In this document: positions 12,501 through 23,545 of the stretch, piece after piece
How the letters are laid out: every line of letters starts with the position of its first letter
Position numbering within the stretch: the first letter of the stretch is position 1
From: Saturnia japonica
Lineage: Eukaryota > Arthropoda > Insecta > Lepidoptera > Saturniidae
Reading direction: 5' to 3'
DNA: 64,000 nt
NCBI GenBank assembly: GCA_033032175.1
Contig: CM065320.1
Coordinates: forward strand, 6,882,001 to 6,946,000
The notes under the pieces: model-generated
The model's input: the letters and a program-made list of their open reading frames with translations, nothing else
Told to the model about the DNA's origin: nothing
Database searches by the model: none
Translations under genes and position numbers: made by a program

Positions 12501-13368
12501 AAAAATTGGTGTTCTGTTATAAGTATCGTATAAACTTTCACTTTCAATTCAATTTCATTAATTGTATAGATATATGAGTTTTCTAATCAATTATTGGAGT
12601 AAGAATTTATAGGTTTATTAGATAAGGAATACTTATTTACTGATACACGTATTCACTATTCGCCCACGACCTTTGTAAAATTTCAATATTAAGTACTTTA
12701 TTTAATGGACGTTTCTAATAAATGTGTTTTAAATCCAATATAATAATTTTCGTTGAATGTCTTTAGTAATAAACTATTAATGAAACTAATCATTGTGGGT
12801 GGTTTTTACTCAGTGTGAGGTCGATCTAGTGAGATATATATCTATGGCCGGAAGGTGGCATAAAGTTATGTTTGAAAGAATGCCCTGCCTTAGTAATTAC
12901 ATGGACCACGGGTATTCCACTTTACTCCTCGGGACAAATACATATTTTATATTATGCTGTAAAGTTTATTTCTGTAAATTATTGTAAATGTGCAAATACG
13001 ATTGAAATATTATTTTGTACAAATAATTAGGAAAGTATTTATATTAAAGTATATATTATTAGTTGGGCCGGCTGACGTTGTTCTGCCTATCCCGGTAGAT
13101 AAGTGCTCGGCTACCTATAGGACCATAGCCATGAACCATGGATATGATAAAACAAATATATTTTTGTGAATATGAGTATAATCAGTCAAGTCGTCACAAA
13201 TTACACGATTACTAACAGACGCCCACAGAATAAATACAATCTCTTTTTTCTTGAAACTATTTTGAACTGAGAGCTAATTTCAATACAAATCTCATTGGTG
13301 AAAATCATTGGTCATCTATGTGTTATTATTTTTAAAGATTATATGTCATTCTTTTTCTGTTTGCAACA
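12501..13368. other. anonymous AT-rich DNA
   Basis: No gene is seen. A short GC-richer stretch near 13060-13130 has no coding support. Confidence 0.4.
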
Positions 13369-14254
13369 ATGGACGTCTCGCGGGAAGCTCTTCGTGCTAA
13401 GATTTTTAATGATTATAAATGGAGGGTTAACTTTGAAGGAATCTGACAAAAATTTACAAGCTCTATTTGAGGTCGCTAACTCCTGCGTTAGCAACAATAA
13501 CATATTAGTTTCGTGAATTTAAACGTGGTTGAGAGAACCTCAACGATGACCCCAGACCCGGCCGAACTGCAACTGCAATAACTCATGAAAATGTCATCAG
13601 GTTACAGTGGCTATTGTGGGAGAACAGACATATTACACATCGAAAGATTCAAGCTGAACAAAAAATTAGATCACAGATAGTATACACCATCCTGCAAGAA
13701 CATATTAAAGTTAGGAAGCTTGCTTTGCGATGGATACCTCAATCTATCACCGAAGAGCAAACAACTCGTCGTGTTAATTGGTGCAAATTTATGCTAGAAA
13801 AGTTTGAAGAAGGAACTTCGCAAAACGTATACTACATTCTTACAACTGAAGATCGTAGAACACTTACTAGTGAATGGTATTGCGAAGTTTGTCTGCCTCA
13901 AGCTTTCGGAGTGTTGAATAGCGAGCGACCAACAGCGGTGTCCGTAGCATTATTTTCCACCAAGATTACACACCCGCTCACGCAGCTGCTAGAACTATGG
14001 ACTGTTTGAATACTCGGGGGTACAAATGTTACCCCATCCTCCGTACAGCCCAGATTTATCTCCATGCGATATTTTTTGCGTTAAAAAAACTATTCGTGGG
14101 GGAATATTTAAAATTGCAGAAGAGGCAATCGAAGAGTTTCGGCGGGTATTTTTCGACCACCCGTAACATACATTTTTTCAATGTTTCGAAATGCATGTTC
14201 ACCCGTTTGCATAAGTGTATTAGGGTTGGAGGGGTATATTTTGAAAAGCTATAA
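13369..14254 (+). pseudogene. mariner-type transposase pseudogene with a catalytic-core deletion
   Basis: Several reading frames together spell a mariner (Tc1/mariner, DD34D) transposase. The N-terminus is 'MDVSREALRAKIF' at 13369. A second-helix region follows with 'ITHRKIQAEQ' and 'QEHIKVRKLALRWIPQS', then 'NWCKFMLEKFEEG'. From 'VYYILT' the frame jumps directly to 'EDRRTLTSEWYCEVCLP', skipping about 90 residues that in this family hold the first catalytic Asp. Downstream come a degraded second Asp region ('HQDYTPAH' in another frame near 13960), 'HPPYSPDLSPCD' near 14030 and the C-terminal 'GGVYFEKL' ending at 14254. Many stops and frameshifts interrupt it, so it is long dead. I could not identify matching terminal inverted repeats. 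Confidence 0.85.
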
Positions 14255-14270
14255 ATAAACTTTATTAAAA

Positions 14271-14383
14271 ATACCTATCTAGATAAACTTGTAATGCAAA
14301 AATTATCTAAATACAAAATTTCATCCAAATCGTTGGAGCCGTTTCCGAGAAACCAATTACATATATATACAAGAATTGCTCAC
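14271..14383 (+). repeat. dispersed repeat, 'tctgggcgaccgag' family, 5' truncated
   Basis: Shares 'acctatctagataaacttg', 'tttcatccaaatcgttgga' and 'gtttccgagaaaccaa' with copies at 17951 and 50113. It starts 17 bp after the mariner remnant. Confidence 0.7.
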
Positions 14384-14929
14384 ATAATAAAATAAGATAA
14401 TAAAACTATAATATTTTTCATTTCATTAACAATTTTTGGAACAACCCACGTAAAGATAAATTATATACATAAGATGTGTTAATAAAATTAGTAACATATA
14501 AAAACGTAAAAAAACGAGCTATTTAATACATTTCAGCGTTCGTTATTTCAATTTAACTCACCATTAAGACTTGATTTAATTGTCGTGTCGCGGTAAAGTG
14601 ACGGCAGTAAGTTGTGATTTGGTCTATCCTTGGGATTTATTACTCCAATTACCTGGAGACGGAGATTTCACAGGAGCGTAGTTCCTTCAAATTATTTATT
14701 GAATTTCGTGATACTGCATGTGAGGTTAATGAGTAAATAGTTGTTTATAGCGATTAATTATGTTATTATGTGTATTTCAAATACATACCAATATTGTAAA
14801 AAATGTGTAGGTATCAGTAGATTGTAAAATAAGTGTCAAATTAAACAAAACTTTCATTAATTAAATTGTTTGGGCCAAATAGTGCGCGGTTGTCAGGGTT
14901 TCCTATCCTGGTAGAAGTTGGCTATGAGC
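14384..14929. other. anonymous AT-rich DNA
   Basis: No gene or recognised repeat is seen. Confidence 0.4.
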
Positions 14930-15060
14930 TCGCTCAAATGACGCGCATCCAGTTGTGTCAGTCATCAGTATGCGTGCGCGTGAGAACCCCGGCGGCGCGC
15001 GCCGCTGTTTGAAGCCACTACTAATCGTCGTGTAGTCGAGTTCACTGCTGCCGCCATTTT
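14930..15060 (+). promoter_or_regulatory. candidate GC-rich promoter of a host gene
   Basis: This is one of the most GC- and CpG-rich stretches of the window (including 'cggcggcgcgcgccgc') set in AT-rich DNA. Two arthropod initiator-like TCAGT motifs lie at 14958-14962 and 14965-14969. No clear TATA box stands at the usual distance. Just downstream is a segment ending in a consensus splice donor, so the layout suits a housekeeping-style promoter reading rightwards. This is inference from composition and motifs only. Confidence 0.4.
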
Positions 15061-15240
15061 TGTTCGTGGTGTTATAATAAGAAAAACTGTGCTTTTAGTT
15101 ATTATTAAGGCTAATTGTGCGATAAAACACGGTGTAAAAGAATTATATATCAGAGAAGCATCGGGATAAACGTTTTCGCCAAAGAGATTCGCCGGCGGCT
15201 ACGTGACTACCTACTCGGTGCAGCGCTAAAAAACCTCCAG
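15061..15240 (+). other. candidate noncoding first exon with splice donor
   Basis: The segment ends 'aaacctccag|gtgagtgggc', a near-perfect 5' splice site with the donor at 15241. It contains no ATG-initiated frame of useful length, so it would be 5' untranslated sequence. The start of the exon is unknown and depends on the transcription start. No convincing coding exon follows within several kilobases, which would require a long first intron. It could also be part of an old GC-rich repeat. Confidence 0.4.
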
Positions 15241-16262
15241 GTGAGTGGGCTTTACTGCTACATTTTTGCTGGGGTAGGTGAATCTGCAACCACGCATAAA
15301 ACAGTGCACTCAGAGCCCCAGGCGTCTGAACTGGGAATATTTTACCCATCCGGATATCGGTAGTTTTAGCTGGTGGCCGGTACAAAACTTTAATTAATTA
15401 AATAATTAAGATTATTTGAGGGTGCAAAATTATATTATTTTTTACAATAACTGTAAATTAACAACTTAATTTTAATTTGCCCATGAGCTTAACAATACTT
15501 TTTCGTATTAGCATGTTATTGATTTGCCATTTTGAAAAAAGGAAACATGTATGTAAACGTAAAACTAAGTAAAGGACTTTACTTTCTTTAACATAAAATA
15601 TTACGTAAGTACATAAATTTTATACGTTGATTACCTACATTTTCCTATTAAGTTGTGTTACTTTTATAATGTATCTAATTACTTAATGTTTCTTTGGAAC
15701 AATATAATAAATATCCTATTTAAAGGACCATAAACATTACTATTCTTATGTTAAATTTTAAGACCGTAAGACATCATTTCAAGTAAATAGGTCGCAACTA
15801 CGCTATAGCAAAGTTACACTGAATATTTTAATGTTAAAATCAAACAAAGGGAACATAAAATCTCTTTGTGATGTCTTGCGATGCACATCGTCGGATTCGC
15901 TCGGTGCCAAGATATAATCTGCTATGGTGACATTATCTGGATCCCCTGCCAACAAGGGATCCGGCCAAATACTTAAAACGATTCAGTTTTCAATATTGTT
16001 ATCGCAGAGTTTATTTCTTTTTTAAGTTCAATTCTTGTGTCAAACAGATATTTACTTGAATATAAAGCGATTTATTCTTGTCAATGGTGGCCCATTGTGT
16101 CCAGGTTTGGTCTTTTGTTTTGATATAATTATGAACGCATTAAACTCATTATAATACAACGAAATCTAAATTCCTAAACTATAATATAAATTCATTTAGC
16201 AATCTTAAATTGTGTCTTGTTATAATAGTTTTTCTTTTTTTTAATTCTAGCATGACTTAGTT
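15241..16262. other. anonymous DNA, possibly intronic
   Basis: AT-rich with no gene seen. A GC-richer patch at about 15880-15965 includes the inverted motif 'ggatccc...gggatcc'. Confidence 0.4.
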
Positions 16263-16440
16263 GCGGCGCTGTATCTAACGGTAAACATCGGTGACCACCG
16301 AGGAATCTGTAGTCTGTCACGGTCACCAGTCGTCCCTGTCATTCCGGCCTGTACAAAAGACTCTTCACGTTATTTTTGAAGCACTCCATGCTGTAAGAAG
16401 GAGGGAAAACACTGACCGAGAGCTAGCTTCACATTAAGGC
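16263..16440 (-). pseudogene. non-LTR retrotransposon 3'-end fragment
   Basis: On the minus strand, 'gtgttttccctccttcttac' and the following sequence parallel the fragment at 21010-21240, whose translation is recognisable as a reverse-transcriptase C-terminus. It then continues into a 3' tail with 'ggtcaccgatgtttaccgtt'. Coding frames are destroyed. Confidence 0.55.
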
Positions 16441-16485
16441 AAAAATAGGACATAGTGAACATCAAACACATTATTATTGTTTACA

Positions 16486-16838
16486 AGCTGTGCGCCGCGG
16501 CTTTGCACGCCTTTATTACAAACTAATTATTTTCGTATCGTAACTTTATTTGTACTCATTTTACCTTCACCAACTTGATCAAAATCAGTTCAGAATAACA
16601 TTATTTCACTACTTTAAAAAAGTTATATTGTTAATTCCTATAGTTTATCACAATAGCATAAGCATCCTGTTTACAAAATTTTATAAAAATTGGTGAAGCC
16701 GTTTTTGAGTTAAATCTGGAGATACAAACAGAAAGATTTTTTAAATGTCATTAGCATGATTAGTTTCCAATATGTGGTATGTGTTATCAGGAATTATGGT
16801 TACCTATAGACGCCTACAGACCTATTAATGTAGATATT
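16486..16838 (+). repeat. dispersed repeat B
   Basis: Begins with a 'gtgcgccgcggctttgcacg' head, then 'attttcgtatcgtaacttta', 'gaagccgtttttgagttaaa' and 'acctatagacgcctacagac'. Corresponding blocks occur in the same order in the copies at 22108 (head only), 25610 and 51160. Probably a SINE or a truncated LINE tail. Confidence 0.65.
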
Positions 16839-16880
16839 TTAAATCTCATCTCCCTATGACGTAATTAAACAATGAAGCAA

Positions 16881-17035
16881 TGATGGCTCAGTTGGTAGAA
16901 TGTGCGGACTCCGCGTCGATCAACGTGAGTTCAAATCCGTGCAATGAGCCTGAGCTTTCAGTAAAGGAAAAGATCGTGATAATACCATAACATAGTGGTA
17001 GGTGCTACCTACCACCGTCAAGTTGTACCAATGTA
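16881..17035 (+). mobile_element. tRNA-derived SINE family A, head and start of body
   Basis: The head reads 'tgatggctcagttggtagaa' (A-box-like) and 'gagttcaaatccgtgcaatg' (B-box-like), the internal promoter of RNA polymerase III. It passes into the shared body 'gagcctgagctttc' and 'ccaccgtcaagttg' and then stops matching. The tRNA-like part cannot be a functional tRNA gene because the 3' acceptor half is replaced by the SINE body. Confidence 0.8.
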
Positions 17036-17950
17036 TAAATTCCAAAGCTATATTTCCTAAAGTGGCATAGGACCTCGAAAATGATTTTAATATTTGGGTC
17101 ATTTTTAGATGGTAGTGAAAATAACATGACGATATGTTTATTTGAGAAACACTATGAAAGCGCCTGTGTCATAATGTTATGTTATTTCCCAAGGGTGGTA
17201 TTACGGGCAGACTAATGAAGATGTGTCGGTGAGGTCAACTAGGTTCTTGTCATGCCGCCAGGCTGTGACCGGACCTACGCCGCAGGTAATCGAAAAAGTT
17301 TTTATGACCTATGTTGTTTTCATTATGAGTTGCTTTATAATAAAGTAACTTATGTTGATACTAGGTTTCATGCTTTACTAGCATTAAATCAAAACTATAT
17401 AGATAAATCGAATAAAGTGCATGTTAGTTAAACTACAAATTGTATCAGGTTTTTGGTATTTAAAGTTTCAAGTTATAGTTGAGATGAGTATGAAATAAAA
17501 TATATAAAAAATATACTAGAAAATAAAAATTATAAACATAATATTATATCATTAGAACAGTCTTTTCTATTATATAATTTTTAATATTCAGATTGGTGTA
17601 AGTACTTTATTGATAAACTACTTAATTGTTTCACGATTGCGCTTGCTCACTTCACGTACTTGCCTACAAATTGCTAGTTTGGTTGATGGTTATTGCACCG
17701 CTGCTTATGTTTGTAGCGTGAATTTATGTTGCCTAAATATGTGCAATAAATGCGCTATCTAACACGAAAATGTTTACTTACGAACTATGTAATTAAAATT
17801 ATAGATTAACTATTGTAAATAATATATTTTAATGTTACAGTTATTTTTAATATAATATGTTATTTCACGCTATTAATCAGATTGTTGGGTATTTTAGTTT
17901 ATTTGAGAGTTGTAATATTAGATTCCAATTACAATAGCACATGTAATTAC
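17036..17950. other. anonymous AT-rich DNA
   Basis: No gene is seen. Confidence 0.4.
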
Positions 17951-18105
17951 CAATATCTGGGCGACCGAGCTTTGCTCGGTATTACAAAAAACATCTATAT
18001 ACTTAAACTTGGAATGTAAAACATTATATATTTCGAAATTTCATCCAAATTGTTGGAACCGTTTCCGAGAAACCAACTACACATATATATAAGAATTGCT
18101 CACTT
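17951..18105 (+). repeat. dispersed repeat, 'tctgggcgaccgag' family, near complete
   Basis: Runs from 'caatatctgggcgaccgagc' through 'tttcatccaaattgttgga' and 'gtttccgagaaaccaa' to 'aagaattgctcac'. With the inverted copy at 50113-50284 it defines the family as about 160-180 bp. Confidence 0.75.
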
Positions 18106-19029
18106 AATATGATAAGATTTTTTATATTTGCACGATTGGGAACAACCAGTAAGTTAATGTAATTTTCATTCATTATTTCAGACAATATACAACTTTCTTT
18201 TAAAAGTTCCAAAGGTTAATAATATTATAATTTGCAAAATAATATAACCGTTATTTATTTGTGACAAATATTAACTTGTGTATTTTAAAACAGCTCCTAG
18301 GATTGATAGATAATTTTTTTTTTGTTACATTTTAAACCAGTAAGAAGGTACATTAATAACTCCTACAGCATAAATTTAAACGTAGCGCTAAATAAATCAT
18401 ACTACAACGTCGCGTCGGCGTACAACACTAAAAATGGTTCCAGTTTATTCATATGGGAATGTGAGAGCCACATATATTTCTAGCTCAGTAATAACTTGTC
18501 GCGCGAATTACCTCTCTGATTTTTTTATTAAAGCACGCACTCCGCGGCGCCCTATAAATCTGGTGTTGGCTCCCACTTTACTTCCCTCTACCTATCAATT
18601 GCTGAGAAATATTTAGGCACTATTTTATGTTTTATTTTGTCAATGATTATATTTTCGTCCACTTATGTTTTAAAGGTATCCTATCCATTATTATATAAAG
18701 AGATTGTTTTTTGGTTGTTTGTTAACTTTACGCTACAATCCTAAGGACTCTAAAAGTAATTATAAACGTCAAGCAATCTCGAAAACTGTAAGAAAGTACG
18801 AGAAGAGAGAACAACAAGGCTACAAGGGTGTGTTATAAATCTTCGCAGAACTCTATACAAAGTATTCAATGTTCAATTTCGTTAATCATCTTGTGCATAA
18901 ATATTATATATTATGTTTATCCATACTGATATCTATGCAATTAATAAAATTAAAGTATCTGTTTGTAATTTTAAAATAACAGCTTTTTACTAAATGCATA
19001 TGAAAGTATATACCTATAACAAAGAAACA
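18106..19029. other. anonymous AT-rich DNA
   Basis: No gene is seen. The small open frame at 18434-18616 has no recognisable motif. Confidence 0.4.
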
Positions 19030-19320
19030 ATTTTTAAAATTTTTGTGTATCTGTCTGTTTGTTCCGGGTAATCTCGGAAACGGTTGGACCGATTTTGACT
19101 GGATTCTCACTGGCACATAGCTGATGTTATAGGGAGTAACTTAAGCTACTTTTGTTTTAGAAAAATAATTAGTGTTCTGCGCAAATAAGAAAATGGTCAT
19201 GGTGAATCAATTCGGGCTCTTAAATGGCTTACGCTCAGACAACTATAAGAGATATATCAAATCAATCTACTACATAGTTGTAGATCTTAAAAGAACCTAT
19301 AAAAAAGTCAGTAAGAGCAT
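19030..19320 (-). repeat. dispersed repeat G, inverted copy
   Basis: Contains 'tttgttccgggtaatctcgg', 'atagctgatgttatagggag', 'aaatggcttacg' and 'ataagagatatatcaaatc'. These are the reverse complements, in reverse order, of blocks at 12240-12490. Confidence 0.75.
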
Positions 19321-19767
19321 TGCAAACGGTTGCTAGTATAGGGTAAATATTATGTATACTTGTTTACTAAACAAATTTATTTAATTTCTACACTTCTTTC
19401 CCAGAACGGGCGCACCGGGAAGACTGAATAGGCTAATTTAAAAAGCTAAATTTTCCGTTTGGCTTGCTTCTCTACCCCTCGTATTCTATTTGGTTAAAAG
19501 CAACTAGAGTACACCGAAACAGAATATTAATGTTGCGTTTTTCTAAGAAGTGTTATGAAGCGTCGCCTCCGGGACTTGCCGTTGTGTCATCCCTTCGCTG
19601 TCTGATGTCGGACAGACTCCATTACATATTCGTAGCGTGTAAATATCACCATATTTTAGTAATTTTTCTGCATGAAATAACATATAGATAAATACTGTAT
19701 TTTTAATTTTAAACCTAAATTATTAACATTTACTTTTGTTATGTACTTACATATCATGTACAAAGCA
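19321..19767. other. anonymous DNA with a GC-richer patch
   Basis: Bases about 19380-19640 are GC-richer and contain an open frame of 75 codons on + (19464-19691). I recognise no domain, and no splice-bounded exon stands out. Confidence 0.35.
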
Positions 19768-20072
19768 AATATCACTCAGTTGGTAGCGTGCACGGACTCC
19801 ACGTCGATCGACGTGTCTTCGAATCCCTGCAATGAGCCTGAGCTTTCGGTGAAGGAAAACTTCGTGATGAAACCATAGAATGGGTATAGGTCATTAATTT
19901 TCTAATACCTGCCTTGCTAATAGCTAAATTTCTAATACCTAACCACCATTAAGTTAAAAATACGTCCCCATGCACCTGTAAGTTGAGTGTAATTCGCACC
20001 TGTACTTGAGCCAGTCCTTACTAGGTTTAACGGTCTTTAACGTGTTACGGTCTAGGGTCACATCATCACTTA
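19768..20072 (+). mobile_element. tRNA-derived SINE family A, near full length
   Basis: The head 'atcactcagttggtagcgtg' with B-box-like 'cttcgaatccctgcaatgag' is followed by the body 'gagctttcggtgaaggaaaa', then 'ctaaccaccattaagtt', 'tgagccagtccttactagg' and a tail near 'gtcacatcatcac'. It has the same order of blocks as the inverted copy at 1589-1843. Confidence 0.8.
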
Positions 20073-21009
20073 AGACATATAATTTCAAAAATATTCCCGT
20101 TGATTTATTAATGATCTATAAAAAAATATTTTTATAAGGAATATGTATAATGTTCATTTTTATAAGCGTACAATTTAAATCAATCCTGAAAACATTTTGA
20201 GATTATTTTTAAATTAATATAGGTAATATCATAAATATTATTTATACATTTGAATTCATTATAGCTCATCTATTATTTTATAGTAATATTAAACATTACT
20301 GTTAGTATAAACAATAATTGTTTATTCACTTTCCCCGAATATTTTTCCATGTTCGCAGACACGGGGATACATTGATCCAACGGGTTTTCACAACGGAAAC
20401 TGCGAGGACGCCGGAAATTAAACACTATCTAGTGTGTTGTAGAAAGTCTGGACAAAATCATATGGACTTAAAATATATTATATGTACATCTACTGAATTT
20501 AATTTTTGTTATCACTCTATGGCACAGTATTATTAACATTTTAATTGAAGACAAAATAACTAATGACGCCTTTGTACAGGGCGTGCGGAGCGGGGCTTTG
20601 TGTGCTTAATGCTCACGACGCACGTCTTAGGAGTATTTAAATCTTTCTGTTTGTTTTATGATATGAATAATAAATTACTGTAGATTTAAAATATAAAATA
20701 AGTAAGAAATTAAATAGCAATAAAATGTTCATTCATATAGAAGTATTTCAAAAGGAAATGAGAGCGTGTAATAAAACAGGGAATATGATAATAGACAAAT
20801 GGTATTTTAAAACAGTCAATCTTATTTTGTAGACGAATTTCCAACATTTTTCTTAATACTGTAATTAATATACCATGTATTGTGTAATTTGTACGTGTAT
20901 ATTTTAAAAGTGATTCTGCGTCGACATTATGTAATTTTGTTCTCAATTTGATCCAAATATTAATAGAACTACGTAAGCCTTTTTTACTCAAATAAATTTC
21001 GTTTTTTTT
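20073..21009. other. AT-rich DNA, part of it possibly LINE 3' tail
   Basis: No gene is seen. The open frame continuing leftwards on the minus strand to 20710 is AT-rich read-through beyond the recognisable retrotransposon part. Confidence 0.35.
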
Positions 21010-21318
21010 TAATAGTAGCTCGGAAAATTGACGGTACTGTCCCTGCTGGTAAGCACAGTAAAATACAAATACAACGGGGATCACCGTGAGATCTAAATGC
21101 ATCGACTGTCGCCGCTGTATATATGTCTTCACGTTAGGCTTAAATGACCCGATGTCGTAAGAAGGAGGGAACACATTGGCCAGGAGATGGTTCCACAGTT
21201 TTACGATACTTACAACAAAGATAAGACATAGATGGAAGATAATATAAAAAAGCATAGGTATAAGAAAAATATGTTTGTTTTTCAATTGATAAGGGTTTTC
21301 AAGAAGTAAATAAATCAA
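21010..21318 (-). pseudogene. Jockey-like non-LTR reverse-transcriptase C-terminal fragment
   Basis: Within a 202-codon minus-strand frame (20710-21318), the segment 'LWNHLLANVFPPSYDIGSFK' matches the conserved end of Jockey-group polyproteins, where a Trp-Asn motif, then 'PxxY' and 'FK' close the reverse-transcriptase region. The rest of the frame is dominated by Ile, Leu, Phe and Tyr and reads like translated AT-rich tail. All catalytic parts of the polyprotein are missing, so this is a 5'-truncated relic, not a gene. It shares sequence with 16263-16440. Confidence 0.65.
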
Positions 21319-21918
21319 TATATTTGTAATAAAAATATTTTTATTTTATTTACATGCCTTTTTAAATCAAGTATCTATAATGTACGCCATGATTGTAATC
21401 GTGTACTTTATCATAGCAGTTCAATTTATTAGTTCTTAATCAACCAACTGTGATTGTGTGAATTAAACTGGAATAGAAAAAAAAATCTAGCATCTCATGA
21501 TAAAGAAATCCTTCTTAAAGTAATAATCGGTCCTTAATAAAGGGGCAACCCCGGGTTTTGCCGGCCTGTTACATTTGTTATCATTACTAATAAATAAGGC
21601 GTTGGTTAATGCGGTCCACCGACCATCCAATCTCGGTTACATTGTTACCCTCGAGATTAGATAGGTGTGATGATTGCTAAAGTTTGATTGAGCTCCGTGT
21701 GTATCATTTTGCGTATCCTTGATTATTATATGGGCTATTTACGTACGTGGAGCGGCCACGCAGTTTACTGATGTGTATTTCGTCCGTAATTACTAGGCAT
21801 TGGAGTTTTATTTATGCTGTAACATAATATTATTTTCACATAAGGTGCGTTTATTAGAAGTTGCAAAGATATCTCTGTGAATTGCAATTTTGTCATTTAT
21901 TATTGCCTAACAGTGAAG
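21319..21918. other. anonymous DNA
   Basis: AT-rich with a slightly GC-richer patch at 21540-21760. No gene is seen. Confidence 0.35.
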
Positions 21919-22107
21919 TGCCTTTCCATAGCTACGGGAAAGAGAGGACGAGGCAAGTCACAGACTACATGGATGACGAATGTCCAGAAGGACATAAAGC
22001 GGCTCGGCCTTTCAAACGAAGATATTGTACAAAGGCTCGGTGCCTCTTGATTAGGAAAGACGACCCTGTTTAACGGGAACAGGTGAGGATAAAGAAGAAC
22101 TGTGACC
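21919..22107 (+). pseudogene. non-LTR retrotransposon C-terminal fragment
   Basis: The frame beginning 'GRGKSQTTWMTNVQKDIKRL' and continuing 'GLSNEDIVQRLGAS' then a stop resembles the closing segment of retrotransposon polyproteins (G-R-x-x-x-T-W-x-D then a short helix). It is only about 50 residues and is broken. The match is to a well-known pattern but is short. Confidence 0.5.
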
Positions 22108-22640
22108 CCGGCTCCGCACCTGTTTGTTACGAAGCCGTGCAGTAATCATTTTCGCCTTATAATTTTATTTTTACTCATGTTTTATGATTTCTGAAAATAT
22201 TATTGATAATTTTTATATATAAAATCGGAATAACTATCATCCCTGTATATAAAATTACATTAAAATCAAATGAAAATTAAAACAAATTGTGATTTGTTTA
22301 ATAACTACGTACTATTTATTATATTTTATAGGCTATCAATTTTAGCATGTCGTATATTTTCTATTTACAAAATTAAAGTTGGTTGAGAATAAATAAAAAT
22401 TGAAAATGTTGTTTTTTTTTAAAGATTTCTAAAAGTATTATTAATAGTCTATCAATTGTGGAATGACATAATATACTAACTTCTCATGCACAAAAGCTTA
22501 TAAAAATCAGTCGAGCTTTAAAAAGTAATGTCAAATTTGATATCGATGGTCTATAACTCTATAGAATCATAACATTTTTCAACAAAATTACCTGTACAGA
22601 TTTATTCAAATTAGTCACTATAGATTCGAGTAGATCACTA
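22108..22640 (+). repeat. dispersed repeat B, head plus AT-rich DNA
   Basis: The head 'ccggctccgcacctgtttgt' followed by 'aatcattttcgccttataat' and 'tttttactcatgttttatga' matches the copy at 51160 closely for about 110 bp. The rest is AT-rich and matches less well. It directly follows the LINE fragment. Confidence 0.55.
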
Positions 22641-23036
22641 GAGATACAAATGTACATCACAATTGGAGGATTTATACTTTAATATATGTACCTTGCTATA
22701 TCTACTTACATTACAATTACTTACAACTGAAAACAAAGCTAAACGTATGTCTAAAAGTATATTTTGTTAGTAATTTAGTTTTACATTTTTACTATTGTTA
22801 AAAGTAACCCTAAATTATAGAATACACGTAACTTTACCAGTGAACAGTTGAAAGTGTTAGTCGTAGTCATGCACACACCATTTAACAGAAGTAGCTATGC
22901 GATCTTACGATCTAACTTGTAGTGAACTTTTTAATTTTTCCCGTTTTATACGTAACTAGCGCTTTGGCTGCAGTATCACTCGCGTTATAGCCATGACCCA
23001 TTTATGTCCCTTTTTTTCGTAACCCTGTTGTGTGTT
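22641..23036. other. anonymous AT-rich DNA
   Basis: No gene is seen. Confidence 0.4.
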
Positions 23037-23218
23037 TGAGCTTTCGGTGAAGGAAAACATCGTGATAAAACCATAGCATGGTGGTAGGATTTTTTCTAAT
23101 GCCCGCCTGGCCAGCTACCACCTTCAAGTTGACAATCTGTCGCCAAACACCAATAGGTGTGGTCCGGCAACTGCACTTTAGAGCCAGTCTTCCACTAGGC
23201 TTAGCGTGTTACCATTTT
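23037..23218 (+). mobile_element. SINE family A body
   Basis: Body only, from 'gagctttcggtgaaggaaaa' through 'ctaccaccttcaagttgac', 'ccaataggtgtggtccggca' to 'cactaggcttagcgtgttac'. The tRNA-like head is absent. Confidence 0.8.
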
Positions 23219-23235
23219 ATTGATAACAAAATAAT

Positions 23236-23545
23236 CTAATGTTTTGAATCCGACAGCGTCTACAGTTTATGATTTGGAATTTTACGTTATAATTTTCTTA
23301 TCAACTAAATTGCACAAAAAAAACTCATTTAAAATTGTTGATGAGCAGAATAACTCGTTTAAAATTTCAAAAAGAGGTAAGTAAGTTTGCGATTTTTTTA
23401 TAAGCAATTTATATTATGTTTTTGAATCCGACAAGCCCTGTTTAGGTAAGTCAAGAATGGCATATATTTTTTTCGGAGCTTCAATACACTAGGTTATGGA
23501 GATAGATAAACTCATTTGAGAATATTGATTTATTAAGATAGTGTC
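23236..23545 (+). repeat. dispersed repeat E
   Basis: Contains 'ttttgaatccgaca' twice (near 23243 and 23423) and the block 'agataaactcatttgagaat' near 23503. The 'gaatccgacaag' and 'ataaactcatttga' blocks recur on the minus strand at 53840-53970. Confidence 0.55.

Noticed and set aside
15143..15385. Minus-strand coding frame over the GC-rich block
   Set aside because: No recognisable domain; the + strand splice donor and absence of homologous motifs make noncoding sequence more likely.
16881..16960. tRNA gene
   Set aside because: A- and B-box-like motifs are present, but the sequence cannot close an acceptor stem and runs into the shared SINE body; the same holds at 19768 and 32920.
20710..21318. 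202-codon intact gene on the minus strand
   Set aside because: Only 'LWNHLLANVFPPSYDIGSFK' and its surroundings resemble protein, and that is a LINE end. The rest is translated AT-rich DNA.
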